64,000 bases of DNA from Halopseudomonas maritima (lineage in GTDB: Bacteria; Pseudomonadota; Gammaproteobacteria; Pseudomonadales; Pseudomonadaceae). The notes under the pieces were generated by a model that saw only the letters and a list, made by a program, of their open reading frames with translations, was not told the DNA's origin and did not search any database. Positions 8,698 through 17,602 of this stretch are shown piece by piece; position 1 is the first letter of the stretch, and the number at the start of each line of letters is the position of its first letter. A program made the translations under genes and the position numbers. The stretch covers positions 1,612,001 through 1,676,000 of the forward strand of contig NZ_CP079801.1 in NCBI RefSeq assembly GCF_021545785.1, written 5' to 3'.

Positions 8698-8861
8698 GAT
8701 GTGCTCCTTGCATGCCATTCAGTGCGGCACGCGTATCTTGTTTTTATTTGGAGAAGCGCTGACTCAGCTGACAGCCATGATCGGCATGGTCAACATCCAC
8801 TGAGAACAGTCTGTTGCAGAAAACAGCCTTAGTCCAGTGAAAATTCAATTTCGTCTTCGGG

Positions 8862-11030
8862 TCAGCCTTCTCGCAGCACCCGTAGCCCGTTTGCCACCAC
8901 CAGCAGGCTCACGCCCAAGTCCGCAAACACCGCCATCCACAGGGTTGCGGCCCCCATCAGGGTCAACCCCAGAAAAACCGCCTTGCAGCCGATTGCCAAC
9001 CAGATGTTCTGCCGCAGCACCCGCACGGTCTGCCGTGACAGGCGGACAAATGCGGGCAACTTGCGCAAATCATCGTCCATCAGGGCGACATCGGCCGTTT
9101 CAATCGCGGTGTCAGTGCCCGCCGCCGCCATGGCAAAACCCATGTCCGCAGCCGCCAGCGCAGGGGTGTCGTTAATACCGTCACCGACCATCGCGACGCA
9201 GCGCCCGCGCGCGCGCTCGCCACGTACGGCCTCCAGCTTGTCCGCTGGCAACAGGTTGCCAAACGCCTGGTCAATGCCCACCTGGGTGGCCATGGCCTGC
9301 ACAGTCGGCGCGTTGTCACCGCTTAGCATCAGCGTATCGATGCCCAGCGCGTGCAACTCTCGCACCGCATCGCGGCTACCGGCCTTGAGCGTATCGGCAA
9401 CCGCAAACAGGGCGAGCACCTGGTCGTCGGTGCACAACAGCACCACGGATTTGCCCTCACGCTGCAGCAGTTGCACCTGCCAGCCCAAAGCGTCTTCGCG
9501 CAGGCCCAGTTGCGTCAGCAGCCGGCTGTTGCCCAGATGGTAGCGCTGCCCCGCAATCAAGCCGCTGACACCCTGCCCCGGCTGGGCTGCAAAGTCCGCC
9601 ACCTCCAACCGAGGCAGCTCACAGGCGCTGGCCAGAGCGCGTGATACCGGATGCTCGGAGCGCGCCGCCAGGCTGGCGGCCAACTGCTGCACCTGCTCGG
9701 CCGAGTCCCCGGCCAGCAGTGCAAAGTCGGTCTGCTTGGGACGGCCCTCGGTCAGGGTCCCGGTCTTGTCCAGCGCGACCAGGTTCAGCTTGCCGCCCAA
9801 CTCAAGATAAGCACCGCCCTTGATCAGCATACCGCGGCGAGCCCCGGCGGCCAGCGCACTGACGATGGTCACCGGGGTCGAGATAACCAGCGCACAAGGG
9901 CAAGCGACCACCAGCAGCACCAGCGCGCGATACACCCAATCCAGCCACTGGCCATCCAGCAACAGCGGCGGCAGCACGGCAACCAGCAGGGCCAGCAGAC
10001 AGACCGCCGGGGTGTAACGGGCCGCAAAACGGTCAACCAGCCGCTGGGTCGGCGCGCGTTGGGCCTGGGCCTGCTCCACCGCCTCGATGATGCGTGCCAG
10101 GGTGGTGCCGCCGGCCAGCGCCGTGCTGCGGTAGACCAGGCTGCCGTACTGGTTGATGGTGCCGGCGTAGACTATCGCCCCCGGCTGCTTGTCGACCGGC
10201 AGGCTCTCACCGGTGATGGGCGCCTGGTCGACGCTGGAGCGCCCTTCCAGCACCTCGCCGTCCAGCGCGATGCGCTCGCCGGGGCCTATCCGTATCTGCG
10301 CCCCTAGCGGCACCTCGGCAACCGGCTGCAGCGCCCAGCTACCATCGGCCTGCCGCACATTGGCCTGCTCCGGCGCCAGCGCCAGCAAACCGCCAATCGC
10401 ATCACGGGCGCGCGCCAACGACCGTGCCTCGATCAGCTCAGCCAGGCTGAACAGCACCATCACCATGGCCGCCTCGGGCCACTGCCCAATGAGCACCGCG
10501 CCGGTCACCGCGATGCTCATCAGCGCATTGATGTTCAGGCTGCGGTGGCGCACAGCGACCCAGCCCTTGCGGTAGGTGTCCAGCCCGCCCAGCGCAATGG
10601 CTGCCAGCGCCAGCAAGGCGCTGATCCAGCCGGGCTGGTCCAGCCAGTGACTGACCTCCGCGCCCAGCGCCAGCACGCCCGCGACGGCCAACGGCCACCA
10701 GGGTCGCGTGGGTGCAGCAGGCGCAGGTTCATCACCGAGCAGCTGCGGGGTAAAGCCCAGGCTGTCGATGGCCGCCAGGACAGCGTCCAAGCCTTGCGGC
10801 CAATGGCGGACAGTCATAACCCGCTGCAACAGGTTGAAGTGCAGCTCAAGCACCTCCGGCTGCCCTTCCAGCACCTCGCGCAGCAGACGCTCCTCGGTCG
10901 GGCAGTCCATCTGCACAATGCGGATACGGCTGAGCACGCTACCCTGTTGCGGCTGCAGCTTGGCGGTTGACGCTGCGCTGGCGCGAGCGCAGCAAGTGGA
11001 TTCAACGTGACAGGATCGTTCGGCAGACAT
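8862..11030 (-). CDS. cadA: Cd2+/Zn2+/Pb2+-exporting P-type ATPase
   Basis: A 722-aa P1B-type ATPase of the inner membrane that pumps soft divalent metals to the periplasm. The N-terminus has a Cys-rich tail (SCHVESTCCAR) and a heavy-metal-associated domain whose metal motif reads MDCPTEE. The transmembrane CPC motif is in VVACPCALVIS, the actuator TGES in PITGESLPVDK, the phosphorylation site in ALDKTGTLTEG, the SEHP loop motif in ARSEHPVS and the hinge in GDGINDTPAL. CPC with a MDCPTEE-type domain is characteristic of the CadA/ZntA branch. It is divergent from cadR, with a MerR-type promoter between them. Confidence 0.95.
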   Translation of the reverse strand: MSAERSCHVESTCCARASAASTAKLQPQQGSVLSRIRIVQMDCPTEERLLREVLEGQPEVLELHFNLLQRVMTVRHWPQGLDAVLAAIDSLGFTPQLLGDEPAPAAPTRPWWPLAVAGVLALGAEVSHWLDQPGWISALLALAAIALGGLDTYRKGWVAVRHRSLNINALMSIAVTGAVLIGQWPEAAMVMVLFSLAELIEARSLARARDAIGGLLALAPEQANVRQADGSWALQPVAEVPLGAQIRIGPGERIALDGEVLEGRSSVDQAPITGESLPVDKQPGAIVYAGTINQYGSLVYRSTALAGGTTLARIIEAVEQAQAQRAPTQRLVDRFAARYTPAVCLLALLVAVLPPLLLDGQWLDWVYRALVLLVVACPCALVISTPVTIVSALAAGARRGMLIKGGAYLELGGKLNLVALDKTGTLTEGRPKQTDFALLAGDSAEQVQQLAASLAARSEHPVSRALASACELPRLEVADFAAQPGQGVSGLIAGQRYHLGNSRLLTQLGLREDALGWQVQLLQREGKSVVLLCTDDQVLALFAVADTLKAGSRDAVRELHALGIDTLMLSGDNAPTVQAMATQVGIDQAFGNLLPADKLEAVRGERARGRCVAMVGDGINDTPALAAADMGFAMAAAGTDTAIETADVALMDDDLRKLPAFVRLSRQTVRVLRQNIWLAIGCKAVFLGLTLMGAATLWMAVFADLGVSLLVVANGLRVLREG

Positions 11031-11057
11031 GGCAACACTCTCTGGGGTCTGTTGCCA

Positions 11058-11088
11058 AGTAGACTCCCTGTAGCCACTATAGAGTCAA
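11058..11088 (-). promoter_or_regulatory. MerR-type cadA promoter and CadR operator
   Basis: On the minus strand a TTGACT -35 and a TCTACT -10 are separated by 19 bp, the over-long spacer that MerR-family activators untwist. The spacer carries an imperfect dyad (GACTC ... GAGTC around CTATAG/CTGTAG), as in known CadR, PbrR and ZntR operators. Predicted transcription starts about 20 nt before the cadA ATG. On the plus strand, TTGCCA with TATAGA 20 bp away could serve cadR. Confidence 0.82.
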
Positions 11089-11105
11089 GCAACCGGAGGA
11101 CACAG

Positions 11106-11546
11106 ATGAAAATCGGTGAGCTGGCCAACCGCACCGACTGTGCGGTGGAAACCATTCGTTACTATGAACGCGAGGGCCTGCTGCCTGAACCGAGACGCAG
11201 CGCAGGCAACTACCGACAGTACAGCGAGGTCCACCTGGAACGGCTGGTGTTTATCCGCAACTGTCGCGTGCTGGATATGACGCTACAGGAAATCCGTCAA
11301 CTGCTGACCCTGCGCGAACAACCCGAAGCCACCTGTGGCGGCGTCAACGGGCTGATCGACGAGCACATCACGCATGTGGGCCAGCGCATTACCGCGCTGA
11401 CCCAGTTGCAACAGCAGTTGATTGAATTACGCCGCCGCTGCCAGGCCCCGCACCCGGTCGATGCCTGCGGCATCATCCAGCAGCTGGGCACCAGTGGCAG
11501 CGTGCAGGCGCCGGAGGAGGACTCACACGTGGGTCATAGCCATTAG
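11106..11546 (+). CDS. cadR: Cd(II)/Pb(II)-responsive MerR-family regulator
   Basis: A 146-aa activator. It has an N-terminal HTH (MKIGELANRTDCAVETIRYYEREGLL), a dimerisation helix, and metal-binding Cys77 (ATCGG), Cys112 and Cys121 (RRRC ... DACG), matching the CadR three-Cys set. A His-containing tail (HVGHSH) is also characteristic of CadR. The ATG at 11106 follows GGAGGA at good distance. It is divergent from cadA and should distort the 19-bp-spacer promoter when Cd or Pb binds. Its stop abuts the convergent gene with no gap. Confidence 0.93.
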   Translation: MKIGELANRTDCAVETIRYYEREGLLPEPRRSAGNYRQYSEVHLERLVFIRNCRVLDMTLQEIRQLLTLREQPEATCGGVNGLIDEHITHVGQRITALTQLQQQLIELRRRCQAPHPVDACGIIQQLGTSGSVQAPEEDSHVGHSH

Positions 11547-12239
11547 TTACGCCTGCTGCACCTGCTTGTCCAGCTCGGCCATCAGCTGCGGATCAAGCTT
11601 GAGCTGGCTGGACAGCTCCTGCAGATAGGCTTTCTCCATAAAGCTCTGCTCATCCACCACCAGCAGACTGGCCAGGTACATCTCGGCCGCCATCTCCGGG
11701 GTCTGCGCGGCGCGGGCCACCTCGGCCGGATCCAGCGGCTTGCGCAGCTCTGCATCAAACCATTGCAGGGTCTGCGGGTCGTTGGTCAGCTTGGCCACCT
11801 CGGCGTCGATCAGCTCACGCTCGCGGTCATCAATGTGGCCATCGGCCTTGGCTGCGCCAATCAGCGCCCGCAAAATGGCGTGACTGTGCGGCTCCTGTTG
11901 TGACGCCGGCAGCCGGTCGACCGTTTGCGGCTGGCCCTGCGGCGCATTGGCATTATTCTGCTGCCACTGCTGCCACGCCTTGAAGGCGACCACACCCAGC
12001 GCCGCCATGCCGCCGTATTTGGCCGCCTTACCGCCCATCTTGCGGGCCTTCTTGTTGCCCAGCAGCAGGCCCACGGCGCCCGCCGCCAAGGCGCCGCCTC
12101 CGGCGCCAGACAGCAGACTGCCAAGCTGGCTGGCACCGCCAGCACCCTGTGAGCCCTGGCGCGTGTTGGTGCTGCTGTTACCAGAGAGCGCGCCACTGGC
12201 AGACTTCAACAACTGATCAAGCAACCCTTGGGTATTCAT
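11547..12239 (-). CDS. DUF533 / YebE-like tellurite-resistance TerB-type protein
   Basis: A 230-aa inner-membrane-associated protein. The N-terminus is low in complexity (Gly/Ser/Gln). A Gly/Ala-rich hydrophobic segment (GAGGGALAAGAVGLLLGNKKARKMGGKAAKYGGMAALGVVAFKAWQ) follows, then a C-terminal TerB-like helical domain (AILRALIGAAKADGHIDDRERELIDAEV). This is the order of E. coli YebE. The function of the family is unknown; in enterobacteria it belongs to envelope-stress regulons. The gene is monocistronic and convergent with cadR. Confidence 0.88.
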   Translation of the reverse strand: MNTQGLLDQLLKSASGALSGNSSTNTRQGSQGAGGASQLGSLLSGAGGGALAAGAVGLLLGNKKARKMGGKAAKYGGMAALGVVAFKAWQQWQQNNANAPQGQPQTVDRLPASQQEPHSHAILRALIGAAKADGHIDDRERELIDAEVAKLTNDPQTLQWFDAELRKPLDPAEVARAAQTPEMAAEMYLASLLVVDEQSFMEKAYLQELSSQLKLDPQLMAELDKQVQQA

Positions 12240-12443
12240 TCAAGACTCCTTATTCAGACAGAATGCAGATCCAGCCACTCCTGCATAGTGCCTGCTTGGA
12301 CCAGCATTTGCGGCGATCACTCCGTGGCAAGCTGTTGCGATATTTTTCAGTCGCTCGCCAAGGGCGCGCCAGAGCGCTTAACTGAGAGAAGAACGAGGTA
12401 CCGCGAAACCCTGGGCCGACGCCCCCCGGATCGGAGTGACAAC

Positions 12444-13115
12444 ATGCACAACAGCGACACAGGCAAGACCCTGCTGGTACTCGGCGGCAGCGGATTGGTA
12501 GGCCTGGAAGTACTGCGCCAGGCGCTGGCCGATCCGCAGATCAGCCGGGTGGTTGCCCCCACACGCCGTCCGCTGCCGGCAGCGGTCAATCACTACGCCC
12601 ACCTAGATAACCCCCAGATCGACTTTGACAGCCTGCCCGAAGACGCCGACTGGTGGCACTGCGACGCAGTCATCTGTGCGCTGGGCACTACCCGCAAGCG
12701 CGCCGGCTCGCGCGAGGCCTTTCGCGCGGTCGACCGGGGTTATGTCAGCAACTGCGCCCGACTGGCCCGCCGTGCCGGTACACGCACCTTTGTGCTCAAC
12801 TCATCCCTTGGTGCCAGTCCACGTTCGGGCTCGTTTTACTTGCGCGTAAAGGGCGAGGTAGAGCAGGAGCTCGGCGCCATGGGCTTTCCCTCCCTCAGCC
12901 TGGTACGCCCGTCCCTGCTGGACGGCGACCGATCCGAAAACCGGCCTGGCGAACTGGTCGGCCTGCTGGTATCACGCGCCTTCAAGCCGGTCATGCCCAA
13001 GCGCTTGCAGGCAGTCAAGGCCAGCGACGTGGCCGCCACCCTGCTGCAGGCGGCGATCACGGCACTAACCGGCCGCCACGTGATCGAGTCCAACGCCATC
13101 GTTCGTCACCGCTGA
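12444..13115 (+). CDS. NAD(P)-binding oxidoreductase (atypical SDR, HTATIP2-like)
   Basis: A 223-aa soluble protein with an N-terminal dinucleotide motif (VLGGSGLVGLEVL, about residues 11-23) and a VICALGTTRKRAGS segment. A C-terminal region (SLSLVRPSLLDGDR ... VMPKRLQAVKASDVAATLL) is typical of NmrA/HTATIP2-type extended SDRs. The classical YxxxK is replaced by a Y..xK arrangement around FYLRVKGEVE. The ATG follows GGAG at normal distance. Substrate unknown. A hairpin follows the gene. Confidence 0.83.
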   Translation: MHNSDTGKTLLVLGGSGLVGLEVLRQALADPQISRVVAPTRRPLPAAVNHYAHLDNPQIDFDSLPEDADWWHCDAVICALGTTRKRAGSREAFRAVDRGYVSNCARLARRAGTRTFVLNSSLGASPRSGSFYLRVKGEVEQELGAMGFPSLSLVRPSLLDGDRSENRPGELVGLLVSRAFKPVMPKRLQAVKASDVAATLLQAAITALTGRHVIESNAIVRHR

Positions 13116-13126
13116 AACAGGCCTGT

Positions 13127-13148
13127 GAACGGCGGTAAAACGCCGTTC
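13127..13148 (+). terminator. Hairpin terminator after the NAD(P)-binding protein gene
   Basis: A stem of 8 bp (GAACGGCG / CGCCGTTC) with a 6-nt loop starts 12 bp after the stop codon. There is no long T-run. Confidence 0.6.
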
Positions 13149-13284
13149 TGCCGACCGCATCAATAATGGCCTTTTGATTTCACTGTATACTGTATTCGCT
13201 CCCGCCACCGTCTCGGCAGCGGGAACGGCCAGGCGTCCCAAACCGTCTAGAATGCACACAGATCCAGCGGAAAATAGAACAATC

Positions 13285-14889
13285 ATGATCGTCTACAGCA
13301 ACATGCGCTTTCTGGTAGTGGATGACTTCAGCGACTTCCGCTCATCGGTCAAGGGCATGCTCGGGCAGATGGCCGCCCAGCAGATCGACGTCGCCGCCAA
13401 CGGCGAGGAAGCACTCAACCTCTGCCGCAAGACCCGGTACGACGTCATCCTGCACGACTACAACCTGGGCGAAGGCAAGAATGGCCAGCAGGTGCTCGAA
13501 GAGCTGCACCATGAAAAGCTGATCAGCCCCCACTGCATCTTCGTCATGGTCACGGCCGAGAGTAGCCAGGCGATGGTCATGGCCGCGCTGGAGTTTGAAC
13601 CCGACGCCTATCTGACCAAGCCCTTCAACCGCGCCAGCCTGCAGCAGCGCCTGGATAAACTGGTCGAACGCAAACGCCTGCTTGCCCCGGTACTGGATGC
13701 CTTGGCCCGCGAAGACCAGGCCGCCGTGGTCAATGCCTGCAACGCCTTGCTGCAACGCGACCCGCGCCTGGCGCCGCTGTGTCAGCGCTACAAAGCCAAC
13801 GCCCTGGCCGTGCTGCAACGCCACGACGAGCTTGAGCAGCTCCTGCAAGGCATTCTGTCCCAGCGCCCGCTGCCCTGGGCGCTGATGAAACTGGCCGACC
13901 ACCTGTTGCAACGCGGCCAGCTGGACCAGGCCGAGGCGCTCTACGAGCAGAGTATCGAGCAGTTTCCGATGCTGCCGGCGGCCTTTGACGGACTGGCCCG
14001 GGTAAAGCTGGCACGCGGCGAGACCCTCAAGGCGCAGGTGTTTCTTGAGCAGGCGGTTAAGATCTCCCCCAACAACCCGCAACGACAGGCCGAGCTGGGC
14101 CGCGTCGCGCGCACCAACGAAGACCCGGAGCGCGCCGTGCGCGCCTACCGTCAGGCGGTAACCCTGGGCCGTCACTCGGCCTTTCGCAACCCTGAACACC
14201 ACCTCAGTCTGGCCGACAGCCTCAAGGTGCAGGCCGGCGATACCGCGCCCAACCCGCGTGTTCAGCTGGAAATTCGCCAAACCCTGGAAGACCTGACCCG
14301 TAGCTGGAAGGACGATCAGGGACTGGGTGCCCGCGCCGACCTGCTGCAGGCTGATGTGCTGCGCCGCAGCGGCAAGCAGGCCGACGCCGAACAGCTGCTG
14401 CGCAATGCCGGCGACAAGCTGGCCAACCTGGAGACCTTTTTCAGCGCCGATACCGCCCTCGCCGTTGCCGAGCAACTGCGCGAACTGGGTCGCGGTGAGC
14501 AGGCCGATCAACTGCTGGGCACCTGTGCCGAGATGTACGGCGACGACCCGGCGGTGATGGCCGGCATTGCTGCCCAAACCAGCAACCCCAGCATTCTGCA
14601 CGGCGGCGAGGAAGCCGCAGCGCGCAACCGAGAGGGCATGCGCAACTATCAGCAGCAACAGTATCCTGCAGCGCTTGAGGCGTTTCGCGACGCGCTGGCA
14701 CGCCAGCCACGCAACATCAGTTATGCCCTCAACACCGCCCAGTCGCTGCTGCGTCTGCTGCTGTCCGCCCCGGACGACGCGCTGCTGACCGAATGCCGAG
14801 CCTGTCTGGCGCAAGTGCGCAGCCTGCCCACCAGCGACCCGCGGCACGCTCGCTACCGCAAGCTGTTGGAGAAGGTCGATTCGCTGTGA
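13285..14889 (+). CDS. Response regulator with C-terminal TPR domain
   Basis: A 534-aa soluble protein. Residues 8-125 form a receiver domain: acidic pair Asp13-Asp14, phospho-acceptor Asp58 (ILHDYNLGEG), a Thr in VMVTAES and a Lys in YLTKPF. The rest (about 140-530) is tetratricopeptide-type helical repeats (for example ALMKLADHLLQRGQLDQAEALYEQ and QRQAELGRVARTNEDPERAVRAYRQA). There is no DNA-binding or enzymatic output, so it probably signals by protein binding. The ATG at 13285 was chosen because it sits just before the receiver; the open frame continues 37 codons upstream without a good start. Its stop overlaps the GTG of a partner kinase. Confidence 0.87.
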   Translation: MIVYSNMRFLVVDDFSDFRSSVKGMLGQMAAQQIDVAANGEEALNLCRKTRYDVILHDYNLGEGKNGQQVLEELHHEKLISPHCIFVMVTAESSQAMVMAALEFEPDAYLTKPFNRASLQQRLDKLVERKRLLAPVLDALAREDQAAVVNACNALLQRDPRLAPLCQRYKANALAVLQRHDELEQLLQGILSQRPLPWALMKLADHLLQRGQLDQAEALYEQSIEQFPMLPAAFDGLARVKLARGETLKAQVFLEQAVKISPNNPQRQAELGRVARTNEDPERAVRAYRQAVTLGRHSAFRNPEHHLSLADSLKVQAGDTAPNPRVQLEIRQTLEDLTRSWKDDQGLGARADLLQADVLRRSGKQADAEQLLRNAGDKLANLETFFSADTALAVAEQLRELGRGEQADQLLGTCAEMYGDDPAVMAGIAAQTSNPSILHGGEEAAARNREGMRNYQQQQYPAALEAFRDALARQPRNISYALNTAQSLLRLLLSAPDDALLTECRACLAQVRSLPTSDPRHARYRKLLEKVDSL

Positions 14890-15578
14890 GCAACGACGAC
14901 GAGCAACTCGACTTCTCGACGGTCATCGCCTCCACCGTGCATGACATGAAGAACTCCCTCGGCCTGCTGATGCAGTCCTACGGGCAGTTGCTCGCCCAGC
15001 TGCCACCAGCGGCGGCCGATGCGGACCAGCGCGGCGTGATTGAATACGAGTCCATGCGCCTGAACGGCATGCTGGTGCAAATGCTTGGGCTGTACAAACT
15101 GGAGGTCAATCAGCTGCCGCTGCGCCCCAGCTATCTGGAGCTGGACGACTTTCTGCAGGCCCAGCTGGCGCGCCACGACGATATCCTGCGCGCTCGCCGG
15201 ATTCAGGGCAGCTTCGAGGTGGCCGAAGACGGATTGATGGGTTTTTTCGACAGCGAGCTGGTCGGCTCAGTGGTCGGCAATGTGATCAACAACGCCATCC
15301 GCTACACCCACTCGGCCATCCACCTGAGCGCACGCATGGACGGCGAGCAACTGCTGATCAGCATCAGCGACGACGGCGCTGGTTATCCGCAAGCCATGCT
15401 CGACAACCAGTCCGACTACGCCTTGGGCATTAACATGAGCACCGGCAGCACCGGCCTCGGGCTGTACTTTGGCGAACGCATTGCCCGCCTGCATCGGCGC
15501 AACGGCGTGGCCGGGCACATCGAACTGAGCAACCAGGGCGCACTGGGAGGCGGCGAGTTTCGTATCTGGCTGCCCTGA
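14886..15578 (+). CDS. Soluble sensor histidine kinase, partner of the TPR response regulator
   Basis: A 230-aa kinase without TM helices or a sensor domain. The H-box has His19 (STVHDMKNSLGLL), an unusual HDxKN form. The ATPase domain shows an N-box (VGNVINNAIRYTH), G1 (SDDGAGYP) and G2 (GSTGLGLYFGERI). The GTG start lies within the stop of the upstream gene (GTGA overlap), so the two are translationally coupled. Input must come from a partner protein or cytosolic signal; the TPR regulator may be both target and scaffold. Confidence 0.86.
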   Translation: MSNDDEQLDFSTVIASTVHDMKNSLGLLMQSYGQLLAQLPPAAADADQRGVIEYESMRLNGMLVQMLGLYKLEVNQLPLRPSYLELDDFLQAQLARHDDILRARRIQGSFEVAEDGLMGFFDSELVGSVVGNVINNAIRYTHSAIHLSARMDGEQLLISISDDGAGYPQAMLDNQSDYALGINMSTGSTGLGLYFGERIARLHRRNGVAGHIELSNQGALGGGEFRIWLP

Positions 15579-15589
15579 CGCAGCGACAC

Positions 15590-16753
15590 TCAGCCCGGCT
15601 TTCCGTCAACTCGCGGGCTCAGAAGCATCGGCCCGTAACAGCCGACAAACAGCAAAAACGCCAGTGCCCAGAGTGCCGCACTCAGCCAATAACCTGCCTG
15701 CGGTGACCAGGTGCTCAGCCAGACACGGGCCGGCACCGCCAGATTCAGCGCGGCAAACGCCACACTGATCAGCGCCGGAGGCTGCAGGGCGCGGCCGGTA
15801 TGACCCAGGGTCACCCGGGCAATCATCGCCAGAATCATGCCGGCCACACCACCAATGACCAGAATGTGCACCGCCTGGCTAAACCCCACCTCCCAGCCAG
15901 CGTGCCAGCCCGCCATCGTCAGGCAAGCCAGCGCCATCCACAGATACGACAGCTGCAATGACCATAGCAGGGGCACGCGCCAGATGGCCGGTTTATACCA
16001 GCGCGCCAGGCGCAGCAAATGACCAGCAGCCAGGGCGGCAAACAGCAGCGCCTGAAACGGATGCGGCCTCAGGCCCACACCAGAGAGCACCAGCAGCGCT
16101 GCTGCAATGCTGCCCACCAGCAGGGCGTTGTCCAGCCAGGCCAGCGGCTCTGGCGCAGAGGTCAGCCCCAAGCCATTGCGAGTGAAGAACGGAATCACTC
16201 GCCCACCAATCAGCGTCATCAGGCTGGCGATCAGCCAGATAGCACCCAGCACGCCCTGCCGCTGCAGGCTGTGATCGCCTTGCAACAACCCCGCTAACGC
16301 CACCAGATTGCACAGGCTGAGCAGCAGCAAGACCAGCACAGTCGGGTAATTACGCCGCTGTTTGACCTTGACCAGACGGCGCCCAAGCGCCAGCGCCGCA
16401 ACCGGCAGAAACGCCAGATCCAGCGGCAACAGCAGCCAGCCCGGGAGCCCCAGTAACCAGCCCATCCGGGCCGCCAGCCAAAGCGCTGCCAGCCCCGCCA
16501 GAGGCCAGCCGGACAGGCCGGCAATACCGGTCCAGTTCTGCACCGCCGTCAACAGAAACCCCACGACCACCGCTGCGGCAAAACCAAACACCATTTCATG
16601 CCGGTGCCAGGCCAGCCAGCCACCGGCCGGTTGCCATTCCAGTCCACCAAACCAGGCTGCCACCCACAGCGGAATTGCCAACACGGCAAACACGCCAGCG
16701 GCGAGAAAGAACGGTCGAAAGCCCAGGCGAAAGAGCGCCACCGGGTGGGACAT
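15590..16753 (-). CDS. nnrS: NnrS family membrane protein, NO stress
   Basis: A 387-aa polytopic inner-membrane protein with about 12 hydrophobic helices. It begins with the family signature ALFRLGFRPFFLAAGVFAVL and contains conserved His in AWHRHEMVFGFAAAVVVGFLL. NnrS is a heme- and copper-containing protein that protects cells during NO exposure, often encoded with denitrification genes. The ATG follows AAGGAG and is 13 bp from the ytfE stop, so it forms an operon with ytfE under the NorR/sigma-54 promoter at 17489-17504. Confidence 0.93.
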   Translation of the reverse strand: MSHPVALFRLGFRPFFLAAGVFAVLAIPLWVAAWFGGLEWQPAGGWLAWHRHEMVFGFAAAVVVGFLLTAVQNWTGIAGLSGWPLAGLAALWLAARMGWLLGLPGWLLLPLDLAFLPVAALALGRRLVKVKQRRNYPTVLVLLLLSLCNLVALAGLLQGDHSLQRQGVLGAIWLIASLMTLIGGRVIPFFTRNGLGLTSAPEPLAWLDNALLVGSIAAALLVLSGVGLRPHPFQALLFAALAAGHLLRLARWYKPAIWRVPLLWSLQLSYLWMALACLTMAGWHAGWEVGFSQAVHILVIGGVAGMILAMIARVTLGHTGRALQPPALISVAFAALNLAVPARVWLSTWSPQAGYWLSAALWALAFLLFVGCYGPMLLSPRVDGKPG

Positions 16754-16766
16754 GTATAACTCCTTG

Positions 16767-17450
16767 TCAGACGGGATTAGCCGGCCGGTTGGCGCCAGCA
16801 AACAAAATAGTGTTCTCGAGGTGGATATGCTGGTTCAGATCCAGCATCAACTGCTCCAGACCACGATACAGCGCCGTCCAGGTATTGCATGCGTTTGGCG
16901 GCAGCTGCAGGTCCTGCGTCAGACGTGCGATCTCGTCCAGCGCTTCACCGTGCTGCTCATGCTCAAAGCGCATGACCGCAATCGGCCCACCCGCCATTGC
17001 AGTTTGCCCCCGCCGCAACAGCGGAAACAGGATTTGTTCCTCCTTGAGCATATGACTTTCCAGCTCCTGCAGCAGCTCGCCCAACAGATCCGCCAAGCCG
17101 AGCGGGCAATGTTCATGTGTGCCATGCACCTGCTCAACCCGCCGCGCCAGCCGCATCAGCTCCGGCAACTGCTCCCGGTGGCGGGCGTGGTAACGCTGCA
17201 AAATATGTTCAATCAGCTCTGAGGCCGTCACCTCTCGCCAGTCTCGCCGGCCCGGACTGCCCTCGGCGTCCAGACGCTCCAGGACTGCAGCGAGGGGAGC
17301 TGGATCGAGCCCCTTGAGCTCACAGGCCGCCAAAAGGCTGCGCTGGCCATGGCAGCAGAAGTCCAGGCGGGCTTGATGAAACAGGGCGGTGGCACCCGGA
17401 ACGTCCCGTGCCAACTCCCCCATGCTGCGCTGAAGGTAATCGCTGTGCAT
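16767..17450 (-). CDS. ytfE: Iron-sulfur cluster repair di-iron protein YtfE/NorA/ScdA
   Basis: A 227-aa cytosolic protein. The N-terminal DUF542 domain has the Cys pair in LDFCCHGQRSL. The hemerythrin-like domain carries the His/Glu ligands (IEHILQRYHARH, ESHMLKEEQILFP, RFEHEQHGEAL, LNQHIHLENTI). YtfE repairs NO-damaged Fe-S clusters; the Ralstonia homologue NorA binds NO and is NorR-controlled. The ATG follows GGAGACAGTG. It is the first gene of the ytfE-nnrS operon, divergent from norR, and directly under a sigma-54 promoter. Confidence 0.94.
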   Translation of the reverse strand: MHSDYLQRSMGELARDVPGATALFHQARLDFCCHGQRSLLAACELKGLDPAPLAAVLERLDAEGSPGRRDWREVTASELIEHILQRYHARHREQLPELMRLARRVEQVHGTHEHCPLGLADLLGELLQELESHMLKEEQILFPLLRRGQTAMAGGPIAVMRFEHEQHGEALDEIARLTQDLQLPPNACNTWTALYRGLEQLMLDLNQHIHLENTILFAGANRPANPV

Positions 17451-17488
17451 CACTGTCTCCTGCGTTGATGTGCTGTCCCCTCCTCCAA

Positions 17489-17504
17489 AGCAACCGCCAT
17501 GCCA
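17489..17504 (-). promoter_or_regulatory. Sigma-54 promoter of ytfE-nnrS
   Basis: On the minus strand TGGCATGGCGGTTGCT fits TGGCACG-N4-TTGCW with GG and GC at the required spacing (10 nt between). Transcription should start near 17477, about 27 nt before the ytfE ATG. Confidence 0.85.
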
Positions 17505-17509
17505 TCACA

Positions 17510-17522
17510 CAAATTATTGATA
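17510..17522 (-). promoter_or_regulatory. IHF-like site between NorR boxes and the ytfE promoter
   Basis: The minus strand reads TATCAATAATTTG, a full match to WATCAA-N4-TTR. It lies 6 bases upstream of the -24 element in an AT-rich stretch, the expected place for a DNA bend that loops NorR to sigma-54 polymerase. Confidence 0.6.
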
Positions 17523-17544
17523 TATAGCTAAAATTATTTTTTAT

Positions 17545-17602
17545 GGTCAAAGAGACCCAGCCGGAGTACGGTTAATAAAACCAGTACAGGGTTCCATTGA
17601 CC
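17545..17602. promoter_or_regulatory. Three NorR enhancer boxes (GGT-N7-ACC)
   Basis: Three perfect GGT-N7-ACC palindromic boxes lie at 17545-17557, 17570-17582 and 17590-17602, with centres 25 and 20 bp apart. This is the NorR consensus known from Ralstonia, and three sites are needed for hexamer assembly in E. coli NorR. The first box is about 41 bp upstream of the ytfE -24 element. The third box ends at the base before the norR ATG, so bound NorR could also repress its own gene. Confidence 0.88.

Noticed and set aside
13174..13200. LexA-type box (CTGTATACTGTATTCG) before the response regulator
   Set aside because: The right half does not match CTGT-N8-ACAG; overlap with an SOS box is superficial.
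13342..14847. A 501-codon open frame on the minus strand
   Set aside because: It is fully antisense to the response regulator-TPR gene, which has clear domain motifs; long antisense frames are common in GC-rich DNA.
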